64,000 bases of DNA from Dichotomocladium elegans (taxonomy: Eukaryota; Mucoromycota; Mucoromycetes; Mucorales; Lichtheimiaceae). Below, in pieces: positions 13,755 through 25,000 of this stretch; the first letter of the stretch is position 1; the number at the start of each line of letters is the position of its first letter. The stretch is from contig JAIXMN010000017.1 of assembly GCA_025716815.1 (NCBI GenBank), positions 682,001 through 746,000 of the forward strand. Direction: 5' to 3'. A program made the position numbers and the translations under genes. The notes under the pieces are model-generated. The model was not told the DNA's origin. It saw nothing but the letters and a program-made list of their open reading frames with translations, and ran no database searches.

Positions 13755-16109
13755 TCATGCAATGCTGATGCTGCTGCGCTGCTGGTACATTGAATCTTGA
13801 TCCAGTGGATGACGCGAAGAGGAATTTTGTTGTGAAGCTTCATGCATACGTGGGGTTGATGTTGAAGTCGATGGCGATGGCGTTGTGGTCGCACTGCGCC
13901 AAAATGAAAAATCTTTACGAAAAAGTGAGAGGCCTTGTTGTTGCTGTTGTTGCTTTTGGCGATGGCCCTCAAGATCTTCAAAGGAAAAATGGCGGGACAA
14001 CCGGAATTGTCGCTTATTCTTGATGTTATGGTCTACACTCTTACGGCCCATCAGCCATGCTCGCTTATCATCGCAGTCACCCACGTTAATTTCATCATCT
14101 TCCAAGCTGACAGGTCTGCTGCTACTCGAAGGCGTGCTGCTGACCACGAAGGATAAGAGACTGCTGGTGCTACTCCATACGCTCTGTGTGGATTCTTCAA
14201 AAGCCGAGTTGCTGCGAAGTACTTTAGGTGGCGGCGGCTCGAGAAGCAAGCTAAGTTCATCCACGGCCTTTTCACTGACCCAGCATCTGGTCAACTGATA
14301 AGGAATGATGAGTACAGGATTCTTCAGATCTCATTAAAAAATATACGTACCAGATATTGGGTAATAAAGCACTGCTGTCTTTCGATGCTACCCAATTGGA
14401 TACAGCTACTGTTGCTGCAGCAGCTACTAGTGCTACTACTAGTACTACAGCTACTATTATTACTACTACTGCTGCTGATACTACTACTACTACTGCTGTT
14501 ATTGGCGCCACTGTTGCTACTGTTATTGCTGCTGGCAATATTGTTATTCTCTCTGCGCAACTTCTTCGCGAGATCCTTGTAATGCGCTGCTGGTATCTGG
14601 GGCGAATAGGATGGATGGCTTTGGAACCTTTGAAAGAGAGCAATGACATCATCGGTCTTTCTCTCGCATGCATGAAGGTAAGTCAAGTCATGCATAAATA
14701 CTCCAAGGAACGGCACAGCAGGTTCGTCTAACGGTTGCTGGGCAATGCGCTCGCGATAGTGTCCATAGTTGTTTGCTTCAGACATGATCTCCTGCAGCCC
14801 CTCGAGCCTTCCTATTGCTTTTTTCGGCACAAAAGCCCATGATCTCTTGAGTCGCTGCACAGGAGGCGTCCCAAGCGCAGAAACAATTGCCTTCAGGGTC
14901 TGGAAGTTCCGGAGCTCGTGGCACCGACAGCCGACCTTGACCCAGAAATTTATGTGCTGTGCGCGCCCAGAGGCATCGGGTTGGGTTAGGACAGCATGCT
15001 CAATGATGCGTGTAAGATAGTTAAAAAAATCGGTTGATGCCACCACAGACGGATGGGATTGCTTGGGTGGTCGGTGGGATAGCAGTGCTTCGGGTTGGAT
15101 AGCGCGGAAGATGGACGAATCAATCAGAGTAAGCTGATAAGCGACAATGAGAGGTGAAAATTGGAGCATTGACTGAATTGTTGTTGCGCACAGCTGAATC
15201 TGGCGCACGCGGTTTAATGTCAGTCGCACTTCGGCAGTGCTGAGATTGTGCTTCGTCAAATTATCGAGCTTGACCTCAAGGGAATGCAACAGAATGTCAA
15301 GCGGTGGTTTGGGAATAGAGGGAACAGACTTGTTGGGACTTGCTCCTCCTTCAAGGGCGCGCTTCGTCTGTGCAACAACCACACAAGTCGGATCAACAGC
15401 GCCACTGGCAAGTTGAAATATTTCCATATCCTGCTGCTGATCAGCGCTCTGCGAAGATTTTTTCGTAGAGCCTGTAGTGGATGTGATTAAGGTCTTGACG
15501 GCATGAATAGGGCCAGACAAGAGTAGTGGCGATGAAGGTGGGCTGCTAGTGTAATTGTAACGCGCAGGAGGCTTCAGCAGTTCCGTGTCTGGTGCTGTTA
15601 GTTCTGCTGCAGGAAAAGTGTTCTCGGTAGTAAAAGAAGGTTTGGGTGGAATGGGCGGTGGCATTCGTTGCTGGGGTTGTTTGGGGCTCGACATATGCAG
15701 TATGCTTTGCGAGAGGGTCAGACATGATTTAGCGAGTGTAAACAGGTCATCCTTATTGTCGGTTAATGTATCTATACGTAGAGGTATTTTGAGCATATAA
15801 TCAGCATACACACACACAGAGAGAGGGAGAGAGGGAGAGAGGAGAGAGGGGTTGGATTACATTGATCAACAAATTTGATTTGGCGAAGTTCTGTGAGAGC
15901 GATATCCAATGCCTTTAGGTAATTGTCGTAAGAGCTCTAGAATAATGCGGCATAGGGGGTCCTCCCTGAGTAAGTCTTGTTCTAGAGCCCGTTCGACGCC
16001 GCAGATATCGTCAGTACGAGTAGAAAGAAATCATCAGTACCTGTCGGTTTCCTCTGTCGAGACAGTCTGCTGCGTGACATATCAGAGCCTGAATATGATC
16101 GATGCTCAT
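13755..16109 (-). CDS. Ras guanine nucleotide exchange factor with MIT-like N-terminus
   Basis: A 701-aa Ras-family GEF; such proteins activate Ras/Rap/Bud-type GTPases at membranes by GDP release. Exons on the minus strand are 16109-16041, 15936-15861, 15771-14351 and 14294-13755; phases close. The first 75 residues (MSIDHIQALICHAADCLDRG, then YDNYLKALDIALTEL) look like a MIT-type helical hairpin. A Pro-rich linker (MPPPIPPKPSF, a possible SH3 ligand) follows. The CDC25-type catalytic domain starts near residue 215 and includes FWVKVGCRCHELRNFQTLKA, LKRSWAFVPKKA and VPFLGVFMHDLTYLHA. A run of about 50 Ser/Asn/Cys residues sits inside the domain before FITQYLLTRCWVSEKAVDEL, which closes it. 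A long phosphosite-like Ser tail follows. No RasGEF-N module was recognised, so the substrate is unknown. Confidence 0.88.
14404..14545. repeat. Imperfect CTA/CTG trinucleotide tract inside RasGEF
   Basis: An imperfect tract of ctactg/ctgcta/ttattg triplets. On the minus strand it encodes the Ser/Asn-rich run within the RasGEF catalytic region (residues about 435-485). On the + strand it opens long leucine- or threonine-rich artefact frames, which I left out. Triplet tracts of this type are prone to length change. Confidence 0.8.
15809..15852. repeat. CA/GA microsatellite in RasGEF intron 2
   Basis: The sequence cacacacacagagagagggag continues as GA-rich repeats. On the coding (minus) strand it is a long pyrimidine tract within the intron spanning 15772-15860, upstream of the acceptor at gtatag (15772-15777). 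It may strengthen that acceptor. Confidence 0.75.
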
Positions 16110-17478
16110 TGGATTAGGGCATATCAAAGGGAAGGGGGAGAGAGGGAGGTGAGACGAAGCAACGGAGGAAAGAGATAAAGCGAAAAGAAAGAGATTGAAA
16201 GAAAAAAGCCTAAAGAATTGCTTAGCTGTAGCTGGAACCAAAAGCGCCCCAGCAGAAACGTCAACGGTAAGGAGCACTCGCAATCTGCGTTAACCCAATA
16301 AGACCCTGGCCGCGTGCCCGCTCAAAAGAGGAATCCTTTCCCCCGCCAGCTTTCCTCAATCATCACCTGCTATTGCTGGCACTTTCAAACCCCTTTCTCT
16401 TAATGTGCAGAGCAGATCCTGAATGAATGGTTCTATAATATAATGCAGGCAATTCTTTGTCTTATACTATCTTTTTGCACGCCCATGGCCGCATTTCACT
16501 AATGCCATATTTGAAGCAGGTCCCGTTCAATACATGAGCTATATAAAGGGGTAACGATTTACCCCCCTTTTTGTCCTTAATTAAGTAGGTTCTTGCTCCC
16601 CAGCTCTCGTCAAATCACCTTTATGCATTTGAATAGGCGTATTCACAAGATACAGTACTATGGCTAGCATTTATTTTCAATGAACTTCGGTGTCTGATCG
16701 ACTTTGCATGCGATAATACCTTCATCCACGATCTACAATATCATTTCTATTATTGGATGCCTATAACGCATCGCCAATGGCATCGAGAACCGCTTTTATG
16801 ATTGTTAAGTCGAGAAATAGCTTGCTTCGATCATAAACTGTGTCTCCTATTTGCAGCAACATATAAGTTCAAGAGATATACCGTCGCATTAGCTCCAAGA
16901 AGGTTGATATACTTCTTCTGCATAATGTGGGAGACAACGTTTAACCGTCACAATGCGCTGAAGTTGATGACGGGTCCGCAATTAGGGCAGCACGGACGGG
17001 TTCGCTTAACTTACCCCTGAATAACCAAGCAATAACCCAGTTCCCGACATAACAACAAGGTTCTCTTATGAGAAATTTCATAATACGTCTAAAAATATCT
17101 TTCAAAGGTGTTATTGTCTCAGCATTTGTGACCGCAATGACGATATATGGCATTTTCTCCTGCAGACCATGAACATACACTCTTTTCCAAAACCAAAGTC
17201 GCACCCTGCCAGTTTTGAAGTCGCAGGATGGCAAAACAGAATCGCATAATGACAAATCAAATGTCACATGCATACACGAAAAGACGTTGGATCTCTATAA
17301 TTCATTACTTGCACTCTATATATATATGTATATTTAAACATTTGCTGTGCGTGCGGTTGTATTCTACGATATCAGTAAATGAATATCCTGCTCTCGATTC
17401 TAGAATGCTTTAGTCTGCATAAGCCTCAATCTATAAACCTGAAGATTAATATAACCAGTATATATGAAAGGATAGTAA
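16110..17478. other. Intergenic stretch between RasGEF and HET genes
   Basis: At 16540-16547 there is a TATATAAA box. Directly after it, GGGGTAA (16548-16554), CGAT, and TTACCCC (16559-16565) form a perfect 7-bp inverted repeat. A minus-strand frame at 16941-17273 (including KRVYVHGLQEKMPYIVIAV) has protein-like composition but lacks a clear start, splice signals or a known family. It may be a fragment of an old coding element. I assign no gene. Confidence 0.35.
16540..16567 (+). promoter_or_regulatory. TATA box next to a perfect inverted repeat
   Basis: TATATAAA is followed by the palindrome GGGGTAA-CGAT-TTACCCC. CCCCT/AGGGG-like arms resemble stress-response elements of fungi, but no gene start lies within 200 bp on the + strand. 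Its role is therefore unproven. Confidence 0.35.
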
Positions 17479-18894
17479 TCAACCATTCGTTACCAGTTCA
17501 GTTGTCCCTAATATGTTATCAATACGATCCAATTGATTGACTATATCTTCTCCGAGGAATATATTGTATACGTCATGCATATCTTTTGCTTCGGAAAGGT
17601 CGAACTGTTCGGGAACTGCTAGATGAGGTGCTCTTTTATGGATTGTTGCTCTAAACAAGGACCACAATTCGCGCTGATCCGAGCAATTTGGAATTGTTAT
17701 ACCCAGGAGTCCGGCTACACCATAAATATAGTCACAAGGAAACAGACAGGTCCTCGGCAAGCTTGCAAAATGCACCAGAATCAGAACGAGAGGATCAACA
17801 CTCAAAGAGACATGTCGGAGGTCCATCAGATTGCAGCCATGTTGATTATGGAAGATCGAGACAAAATGTGCGACGATTTCAAAGGTGGCAATTCGGGACA
17901 TGTCGAAGTAACATCTTGAAACACCTTGAGCATTAGCAGCATAGGCATGTTGATCTTTCGAAAAACCGAGGTACCCGATACGTGGGTGCGTGCCGAATTT
18001 TTGATCTATGTATGAATTGAGGACAGCACCCACCACGGAGCCAAGGTCATCTGTAATCTCCTCAATAACTGACCGATCAAGCATAGTGTTTTTGGTATCG
18101 CATTCGCTCATGAAGAACAAGGTTTGCGGAAGTAGATATTCCTGTAGCGTCCATACCCGTGTGAACCATTTGCAGTCGAAAAAGGTTGCCAAGGCAGCGA
18201 TATCGTCCTGGCTCCCTTCGTACCATCCACCCATGAGATCAGTTAGCGTATCACTCCATGATTGGTCTGCAGAGCCGGATTTGCCATCGATCCGTTGTTT
18301 GTAGCTATCGATAACGCCAGTGAACGACTCGAGGGATTGAAGGTGTTTACTCACGGTTTGCACCTTTTGGAATCCACTTTCTGGAAAATCAAGAAGCGCA
18401 AAGCATTTCTTGCAAAAACGGTATACGTCTCCCATCATATAAAGTTGTGTATCGTTGCGAGCACAGAAGACATCAATCCACCAGTAACCCGGATATTCGC
18501 GAAATAATCGCATGAATGTCTGCTGTTTCTCTAATCGCATTTGCACCGAAAGCTGCTTTCCATCCGCTCCCACCATACCGTGACTTGTCCAGGGCACCCA
18601 TGTTTTTGGCTCACCCCACATGTGAGATATTGTGTAGTAGCCATTTTTCTCAACCTGCTTGCGAATATTTCGGTCTTCTGCTGGAGTTACAACTGACAAC
18701 GACATTGTACCATCTTTACTGATCTCGGCATGGACAAGGCGGAAGGTTGTACTTCTGTATAGTAGTTGCCTCGCCTTGTAAGCGTCAACCTTAGATATGC
18801 GACTAGCAAGGCGAAGCTGCGCCTTATACTTCATTTGTGATAATCCCTTCTTGATAGTATCCATTGTACGGTGTTGGTTGCTGACGAGAATCAT
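17479..18894 (-). CDS. HET-domain (heterokaryon incompatibility-type) protein
   Basis: An intronless ORF of 471 aa starting MILVSNQHRTMDTIKKGLSQ. It carries the three blocks of the HET domain: YYTISHMWGE (about residues 86-95), WWIDVFCARND followed by MGDVYRFCKKCFALLD (about 137-168), and FFDCKWFTRVWTLQEYLLP (about 238-256). HET domains are known from Ascomycota and Basidiomycota as non-self recognition and cell-death effectors and are structurally related to TIR domains. The second half (GCNLMDLRHVSLSVDPLVLI, PCDYIYGVAGLLGI) also fits HET proteins, which often have a YG(L/V)-A-G-L motif. No NACHT or repeat partner domain is present. The lack of introns contrasts with most neighbours, though the F-box and PPR genes are also intronless. 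The role in this fungus is unknown. Confidence 0.85.
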   Translation of the reverse strand: MILVSNQHRTMDTIKKGLSQMKYKAQLRLASRISKVDAYKARQLLYRSTTFRLVHAEISKDGTMSLSVVTPAEDRNIRKQVEKNGYYTISHMWGEPKTWVPWTSHGMVGADGKQLSVQMRLEKQQTFMRLFREYPGYWWIDVFCARNDTQLYMMGDVYRFCKKCFALLDFPESGFQKVQTVSKHLQSLESFTGVIDSYKQRIDGKSGSADQSWSDTLTDLMGGWYEGSQDDIAALATFFDCKWFTRVWTLQEYLLPQTLFFMSECDTKNTMLDRSVIEEITDDLGSVVGAVLNSYIDQKFGTHPRIGYLGFSKDQHAYAANAQGVSRCYFDMSRIATFEIVAHFVSIFHNQHGCNLMDLRHVSLSVDPLVLILVHFASLPRTCLFPCDYIYGVAGLLGITIPNCSDQRELWSLFRATIHKRAPHLAVPEQFDLSEAKDMHDVYNIFLGEDIVNQLDRIDNILGTTELVTNG

Positions 18895-19234
18895 TGGAGT
18901 CCAACGTTATATGGTAATACATGCATGCGCAGGTGTGCAATATACTCACATATGAATATGAAAGGAATATCTATGTAATACATGTGAAGATCCTTTAGAA
19001 AAAAAGATGGGTGTATATGTTCATCGAGATACGTACATGTAGAAAAGTTTAGATAGATAGGTGCAACTTTGGACGTAATTTGAGAGAAAGGGAAGGAGAA
19101 AAGCTTTGCCCATCCGCTTCCTCCCAAACTTCTTTCGTTTCAATCCTTTCTGTGTCACAATCTACAGACACTTGCCCCAAAACGGGGCTTTTGCAGTGTA
19201 AAGTCTTCAAGGTAAGCAGTAAGAGTCGGAAATC

Positions 19235-19516
19235 TTAGCATTGTATTCTACGACATGCTATGTCATCCGTTATATCCGGTACCCTATTGTGTGCTGCGTA
19301 TATCTTTAAAGGTTCTATAGAAGAGGATAGTTCTATTTTGTTCCCCATGGAATACATACACCGTTTGAAACGGACATGTGTCGCTTTTTGATTTTGGTTA
19401 TGTAGCACACAACTCCGGTAAGTCGCAGAAGCCCATGCACGAATCATTTCCGTTGTATCCTGCAGCGGTCTAAAGTCGTTATCCTTATTGATTAACGTGA
19501 CATACTTCGTTGCCAT
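19235..19516 (-). CDS. Hypothetical protein, 93 aa
   Basis: An ATG-initiated ORF, MATKYVTLINKDNDFRPLQD, ending DDIACRRIQC. It has no signal peptide, membrane span or family motif I know. It lies between the HET gene and the repeat-rich stretch. Composition is protein-like, but length alone does not prove it; it could be the last exon of a lost gene or chance. Confidence 0.25.
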   Translation of the reverse strand: MATKYVTLINKDNDFRPLQDTTEMIRAWASATYRSCVLHNQNQKATHVRFKRCMYSMGNKIELSSSIEPLKIYAAHNRVPDITDDIACRRIQC

Positions 19517-19864
19517 CTAGGATATGCCATTTTTAATTTTTGGTCACGTTGATCGAGAGAACAGGAATGTGACAACAAAAACCAGAAGAGAAATTGAATA
19601 ACGCGTACAACAACCAAGTTACAAGAGTACGTAATGGAAGTGATATGGTGTGGAGCACTATAAAATGTACGAAAGATGATAAAAAAGAGGGTAGCGAATG
19701 AAGGCGAAAGTTGCTTACAATCATCTCATATAGCTGCTGGATTACTCACGGTTGTGCCTTTGTTCACGGTTCGTTTGAGAAATTTGGTGCTAGTCGTCCG
19801 AGCCATGTTATCATGCCGATCAACCTCTCTAACCTACGACTCAGTTTATAGATGTTCACTTGAG

Positions 19865-19938
19865 TCATCCGTGTCAGTCTGTGATACACATTTCCCACAT
19901 GATTCATCCATGTCAGTGATACACATTTCTCACATGAT
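19865..19938. repeat. Tandem direct repeat, two units
   Basis: Two adjacent units of 39 and 35 bp. Both start tcatcc(g/a)tgtcagt, contain gatacacatttc(c/t)cacatgat, and differ by a 4-bp deletion and two substitutions. Non-coding. Confidence 0.8.
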
Positions 19939-20039
19939 TCGCGATTAAAAAACCGCATTTGCCAAGAAATTCTTGTGTATCGCTCAACCTGTTATCCTTT
20001 TCGTTCCATACACATTCATCATTATAAAGTCGTTATCAG

Positions 20040-20990
20040 TTTATTTAATACGTTGGACAGCCTATGTTGATAATGAGCATGGTTGCCCTGTCTCTATAGA
20101 CTATGTCATTGATGAATAGACATCTCCCAATCTATTTGTTCCCATACAGGACACCTGTACTATGCAACCTACGCTTGAAAGACAAGTTCAGAGTTGCCAA
20201 GATGATATCTGAGAAGCTTTTGAGTGCATCAGCTGCTGTAAAACAGTTTGGCATCCATGTTCACTCAGCACAGCACTGCTTATGTGGGTACGGAAAAATC
20301 CTGAGACATTTTAAGATGCGTAGAAGCAGAGCTAACTCATGTATTCTCAATGAAAAGCACTAGCGTTTCATTCTAGAATGTGTTGTCGAGTAGAGTGGTT
20401 GATGCAGAGATTTCAGGGTCAAAAAGTATCCAAACGATGCTCGGTTGATTTATAAGAAAGAAACGAATGTAACCCGTCATTGGAAGGGCTCAGTTTCAAC
20501 CTATAGATAAAAGCAATACACCTGAGACCCAAGTTTGAATTCCTAATTAACATGAAGCGCAGCTTGGCATGGTTCAAGAAAGGGACTTCTGCAGTACTGT
20601 AGTTACAGTGCCAAAAACAAAAGCAAGCACAACTGCAATCTTAGGAGCAATACAAGGATTAGCTCAAGACTCCAGCAGACACAGGCTAAAGAAGAAAAAG
20701 AGCTGCGACAATCAATAATTGCAAGCAAAGGACCCGTAATTAGACGTTACTTCAGCTTCCTCAAGGTTGCCATGGGCGAAATGGATTAAGTATTAGTGTA
20801 TGAAGAAGCATTATTTAGTGATGGATAATGCAAACATTCATAAGGCTGGTTATATCTCCAAATACACCGAGTCTCGGGGATATCGATGGGCATATCATCC
20901 TCCTTCCTCACCTGAGCGCAATCATATTGAATACTTTTGGACGGTTGTGAAGAACGAATTAAAACGGATCAGGCTCGTAGAAAGTTAAAC
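20040..20990 (+). mobile_element. Tc1/mariner-type transposase relic, copy 3 (longest)
   Basis: This is a degenerate DDE transposase (DDE_3/Tc1 type). A 5' block at 20055-20110 matches copy 1. A helix-turn-helix region is readable near 20215-20290 (frame with SASAAVKQFGIHVHSAQHC). The ttctcaatgaaaagcac block is at 20341. Further on, a frame with INMKRSLAWFKKGTSAV (about 20549-20605) and then HYLVMDNANIHKAG contains the second catalytic Asp. After that, YRWAYHPPSSPERNHIEYFW carries the third catalytic residue (Glu). The stretch that should hold the first Asp, before INMKR, is missing, and there are several stops. The element cannot be active. Confidence 0.8.
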
Positions 20991-22024
20991 ACCGATGATA
21001 TGAACCATCGAATAGCTTAACGCCGAGTAAACCTTTATGTGCCTTGTTCATTGTTATAATGGGAAAAACTATGATCGGGCTTATGGCGGTTCTAAAGAGA
21101 GCGTAGTATGTATATGCACAAGTAAAAACAAGAGCCAATATGAGAGAATATTGGATATCTCAAAGGAATGCTGAGGTATAAAAGCGTAAAGGATTTCTTC
21201 AAACTAATGTTCCTGATGGAAGGACTTGGACTGTCTGAACTATAACAGATGTAATATGGCAGATATAATGGACAAGGACAGAAAATCTGTGGAATACATG
21301 CTTTGACATACTGAGATGGCCATGCCCACAGCAATGCTTTTTCGCGTCAGTTATCGCCGACATGCCTGAGATAATCACAGCTTTACACGGAGATCCAGTT
21401 CCTAGGAAAGACAGTATGTTGAAAGCTAAATTTTATAATCTAGTTATTGATACGACTACTGCGCAGAAAGTACTGGACGTCCTCTTTCTCTTCCATTTTG
21501 GTCTGGCAGAAAGCTGATAATGAACCATCGCCACACACAATATTACCATCATCACCTCATTGTGTACTAATCATTGAAGATTTCCATTCTAGATGAAAGA
21601 AATACAGACGGCAGCGAGAACGGATGCATATACATAGACTGAATGTCCTATGTAGTTGACTAAAGAAGAATGAACGCGTGATGTGCAGCTTACAAAAGTT
21701 TGTCATGCCTTCCATGTGCAACCGGCAACCTCAATCTCCGCGTCTCCTTCGCTTGTGTGAAGAATAGGTGGTCGCACTTCACTCACTCTAGGCGTATTTT
21801 TGCTTTCTTTTTCTTGCTCTGTGCCTGAGATTTTTCTCGCTCCCTTTCCCTCTTCTAATCCAATTTCGTTTCGCCAAACCCTCCTTCTCGTTCTCTGAGA
21901 AAACAATATAAAGTAATATACGGCAAGAGTACGCATTACAGATTTAATATTTGTAAAAAAAAAGAGTATCTTTGGGAAGGACATTCGTCTAACGTTTCTT
22001 CTATTTTTCCCTCACCATGCAGAA
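20991..22024. other. Intergenic stretch upstream of myosin V
   Basis: There is no supported gene here. The last 250 bp before the myosin start are pyrimidine-rich (from about 21770: cactcactctagg, ttctttttcttgctctg, ccctttccctcttct), typical of a fungal promoter and leader. An A run at 21955-21964 lies about 60 bp before the ATG. Confidence 0.4.
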
Positions 22025-25000
22025 ATGTCAGGCGAAACTGGCACGGCGCTTCAGTCCGTGGAGGTATACACAAAAGGCACCAAGGCATGGTTTGAAGACA
22101 AACGAGAAGCATGGGTGTCCGCAACTTGCGTCTCGAACACCAACCTCAACGGCAAAATCACCATTGTGTTTGAAGGCGATAACGATGGAAAGGTACTAAA
22201 GAGGAGTGTGCGCACAGGACTTCTTGCGTTTCATACTTGCACATGTATACATTAAGCCCACTTGTTCAACTCCATATATTAAGCGCTAGCATATGTAGGA
22301 ATATATCTTTGAATCAACCATTGCAGAAGTGGAGAAAAACGGCGGCAGCAAGTTGCCACCTTTACGAAACCCCCCGAAAATGGAATACACAGATGATCTC
22401 ACGAACCTCAGCCATCTCAACGAGCCTGCAGGTAAAGAAAGGTGATAAAAGAGGAAGAACGGCTATACGCGTGAGCGAATGAGTAGGTACGAAAGATCTT
22501 AACCAGGATGAACAACTTGTTTAGTCCTCAACACGATTCGGACACGCTATATGCAGCACTTGATTTATACGTACTCCGGTATCGTCCTTATTGCCATGAA
22601 TCCATTCGATCGCGTTGCACTTTATGACCCCGATATTGTCCAGCAGTATTCAGGAAAACGTAGAGGGGAGTTAGAACCTCATTTATTCGCTATTGCTGAG
22701 GATGCCTATCGGTGCATGATCCGCGAACAGATGAATCAGACTATCGTCGTCTCGGGTGAGAGGTAATAAAGGAAAACGAGGTGGAGGCTGAAATAAAGTT
22801 TGTTCGGTGATGTTGACAAAAAATCCCGTCCTCGCTTTCTAGTGGTGCGGGTAAAACAGTGAGTGCAAAGTATATCATGCGATACTTTGCAACTGCGGAT
22901 GACGTCGAGTCTCTTGGAAAGAAGAAAAAACAAAATGGAAGCATGACAGAAGTTGAAGAGCAAATCTTGGGTAAGAGTGTACGATGGGTATATCGATATT
23001 TACGTTACGCTCAATCTCCATTTGGTTAGCCACAAATCCCATCATGGAAGCCTTCGGTAACGCGAAGACGACGCGAAATGATAACTCCTCTCGTTTTGGC
23101 AAATACATTGAGATTCAGTTCGACGAGAGCACCAACATTATTGGTGCAAAAATCAGAACATACTTGTTGGAGCGTTCGCGCTTGATTTTTCAGCCGCAGA
23201 CAGAACGTAACTATCATATTTTCTATCAGGTAAAAGAAGAAGATGAGAGAGAAAATACATCGGTAAAAAAGAGATTGCTAATTACAGTGGTTAGCTTTGT
23301 GCAGGAGCTCCATCCTCTGAAAGGAAAGAGTTTGAGCTCGGCGACTACACCAGTTTCCACTACCTTAATCAAAGCGGCACAGGAACGATCCCAGGAGTTG
23401 ATGATGCGGCTGAGTTTGAAGTTACCCAAAGAGCACTATCGACAGTTGGGCTTTCGGTGCAACTTCAATGGAAGATATTCCGTCTGCTTGCTGCATTACT
23501 TCACATCGGCAATATAACAATTGGTGGGCGTGGGGATGCCATGCTGAACGAAGCCGATACATCCCTCCTCACAGCATCCTATTTGATGGGCATCAATGCA
23601 ACTGAGTTCCGGAAATGGATCGTTCGGAAGCAAATCGTAACGCGCTCCGAAAAGATCGTCACGAATCTTACCCCCGCTCAGGCACACGTTGTCAAGGACT
23701 CGGTTGCAAAATATGTCTATGCCAACCTCTTTGAATGGCTTGTCGGTGTCACCAATGACAGCTTATCATGCCAGGATCCTGAAAAAGTGGCCACGTTTAT
23801 TGGTGTATTAGATATTTATGGATTTGAGCATTTCAAGAAGAACTCCTTTGAGCAGTTCTGTATTAATTACGCGAACGAAAAGCTCCAACAGCAGGTAGCC
23901 AATATTAATCAAGTATATCAATGGGATCAGCTTTTAATCTCCGAGCACATTAGTTCAACCAACATGTCTTCAAGCTTGAACAAGAGGAATACATACGCGA
24001 GAAGATCAACTGGAGTTTCATCGAGTTCAGTGACAATCAAAAGTGTATCGAGCTTATTGAAGCACGGATGGGTATTTTAGCGTTACTTGACGAGGTAATT
24101 CTGCCCATTAGACAATCTGCTTAATACTGACGATACGATTTACCTTTAGGAATCCCGCCTTCCAGCTGGTTCAGATCAAGGATTCGTTCAAAAGTTATAT
24201 TCCAATTTCTCAACACCTGAATATAAGAACTACTTCAAGAAACCTCGGTTCTCAAATAGCGCCTTCACAATCGCCCATTATGCCCATGATGTGCAATACG
24301 AGGCCGAGAACTTTTTGGATAAGAACAAGGATACAGTCCCTGATGAGCACATGTCGCTTCTCCAAAGTTCTGAATTTGATTTCCTCAAAGAAGTCTTAGA
24401 TAAGGCAGCTGCGAACAGTCCTCCTCCTCCGGTATGTAGGAACACTGGTCAAGATGTTGAGGAATTGAATGGTGCTCTTCTCATGTAATTGCATTCTATA
24501 GACCGAGAACAAGCGAATGAGTATGATGTTCCGCAAACCTACGCTTGGCTCTATATTTAAGGTATGCTGGTATGTCAATGTTGCGTGTATATAGTCTAAA
24601 GCTTTGATTAGCTCTCCTTAATCAACTTGATGGATACAATCGGCCATACCAACGTTCACTACATTCGCTGTATCAAACCGAATGAAGCCAAGGTAGCATG
24701 GGAGTTTGAGCCAAACATGGTCTTATCCCAGCTTCGCGCCTGTGGCGTTCTCGAAACTATTCGTATTAGTTGTGCTGGCTATCCGTCACGCTGGACTTTT
24801 GAAGAATTTGCTGACCGGTATTACGCCCTTGTGCCCTCCAAATACTGGGATAACAAATCGCATGTGGAAATGGGACAGCTATGCTCTGTTATCCTGGATA
24901 ATTCTATCAAGGACGAGGACAAGTATCAGGTTGGTACGACCAAGATCTTCTTCCGAGCTGGACAGGTAAGCATATATTTTTCAACATGAGGATAGTAGTT

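Noticed and set aside
14357..14731. Leucine/threonine-rich + strand frames opposite RasGEF
   Set aside because: They arise from the triplet tract coding for Ser/Asn on the minus strand; no start, family or splice support.
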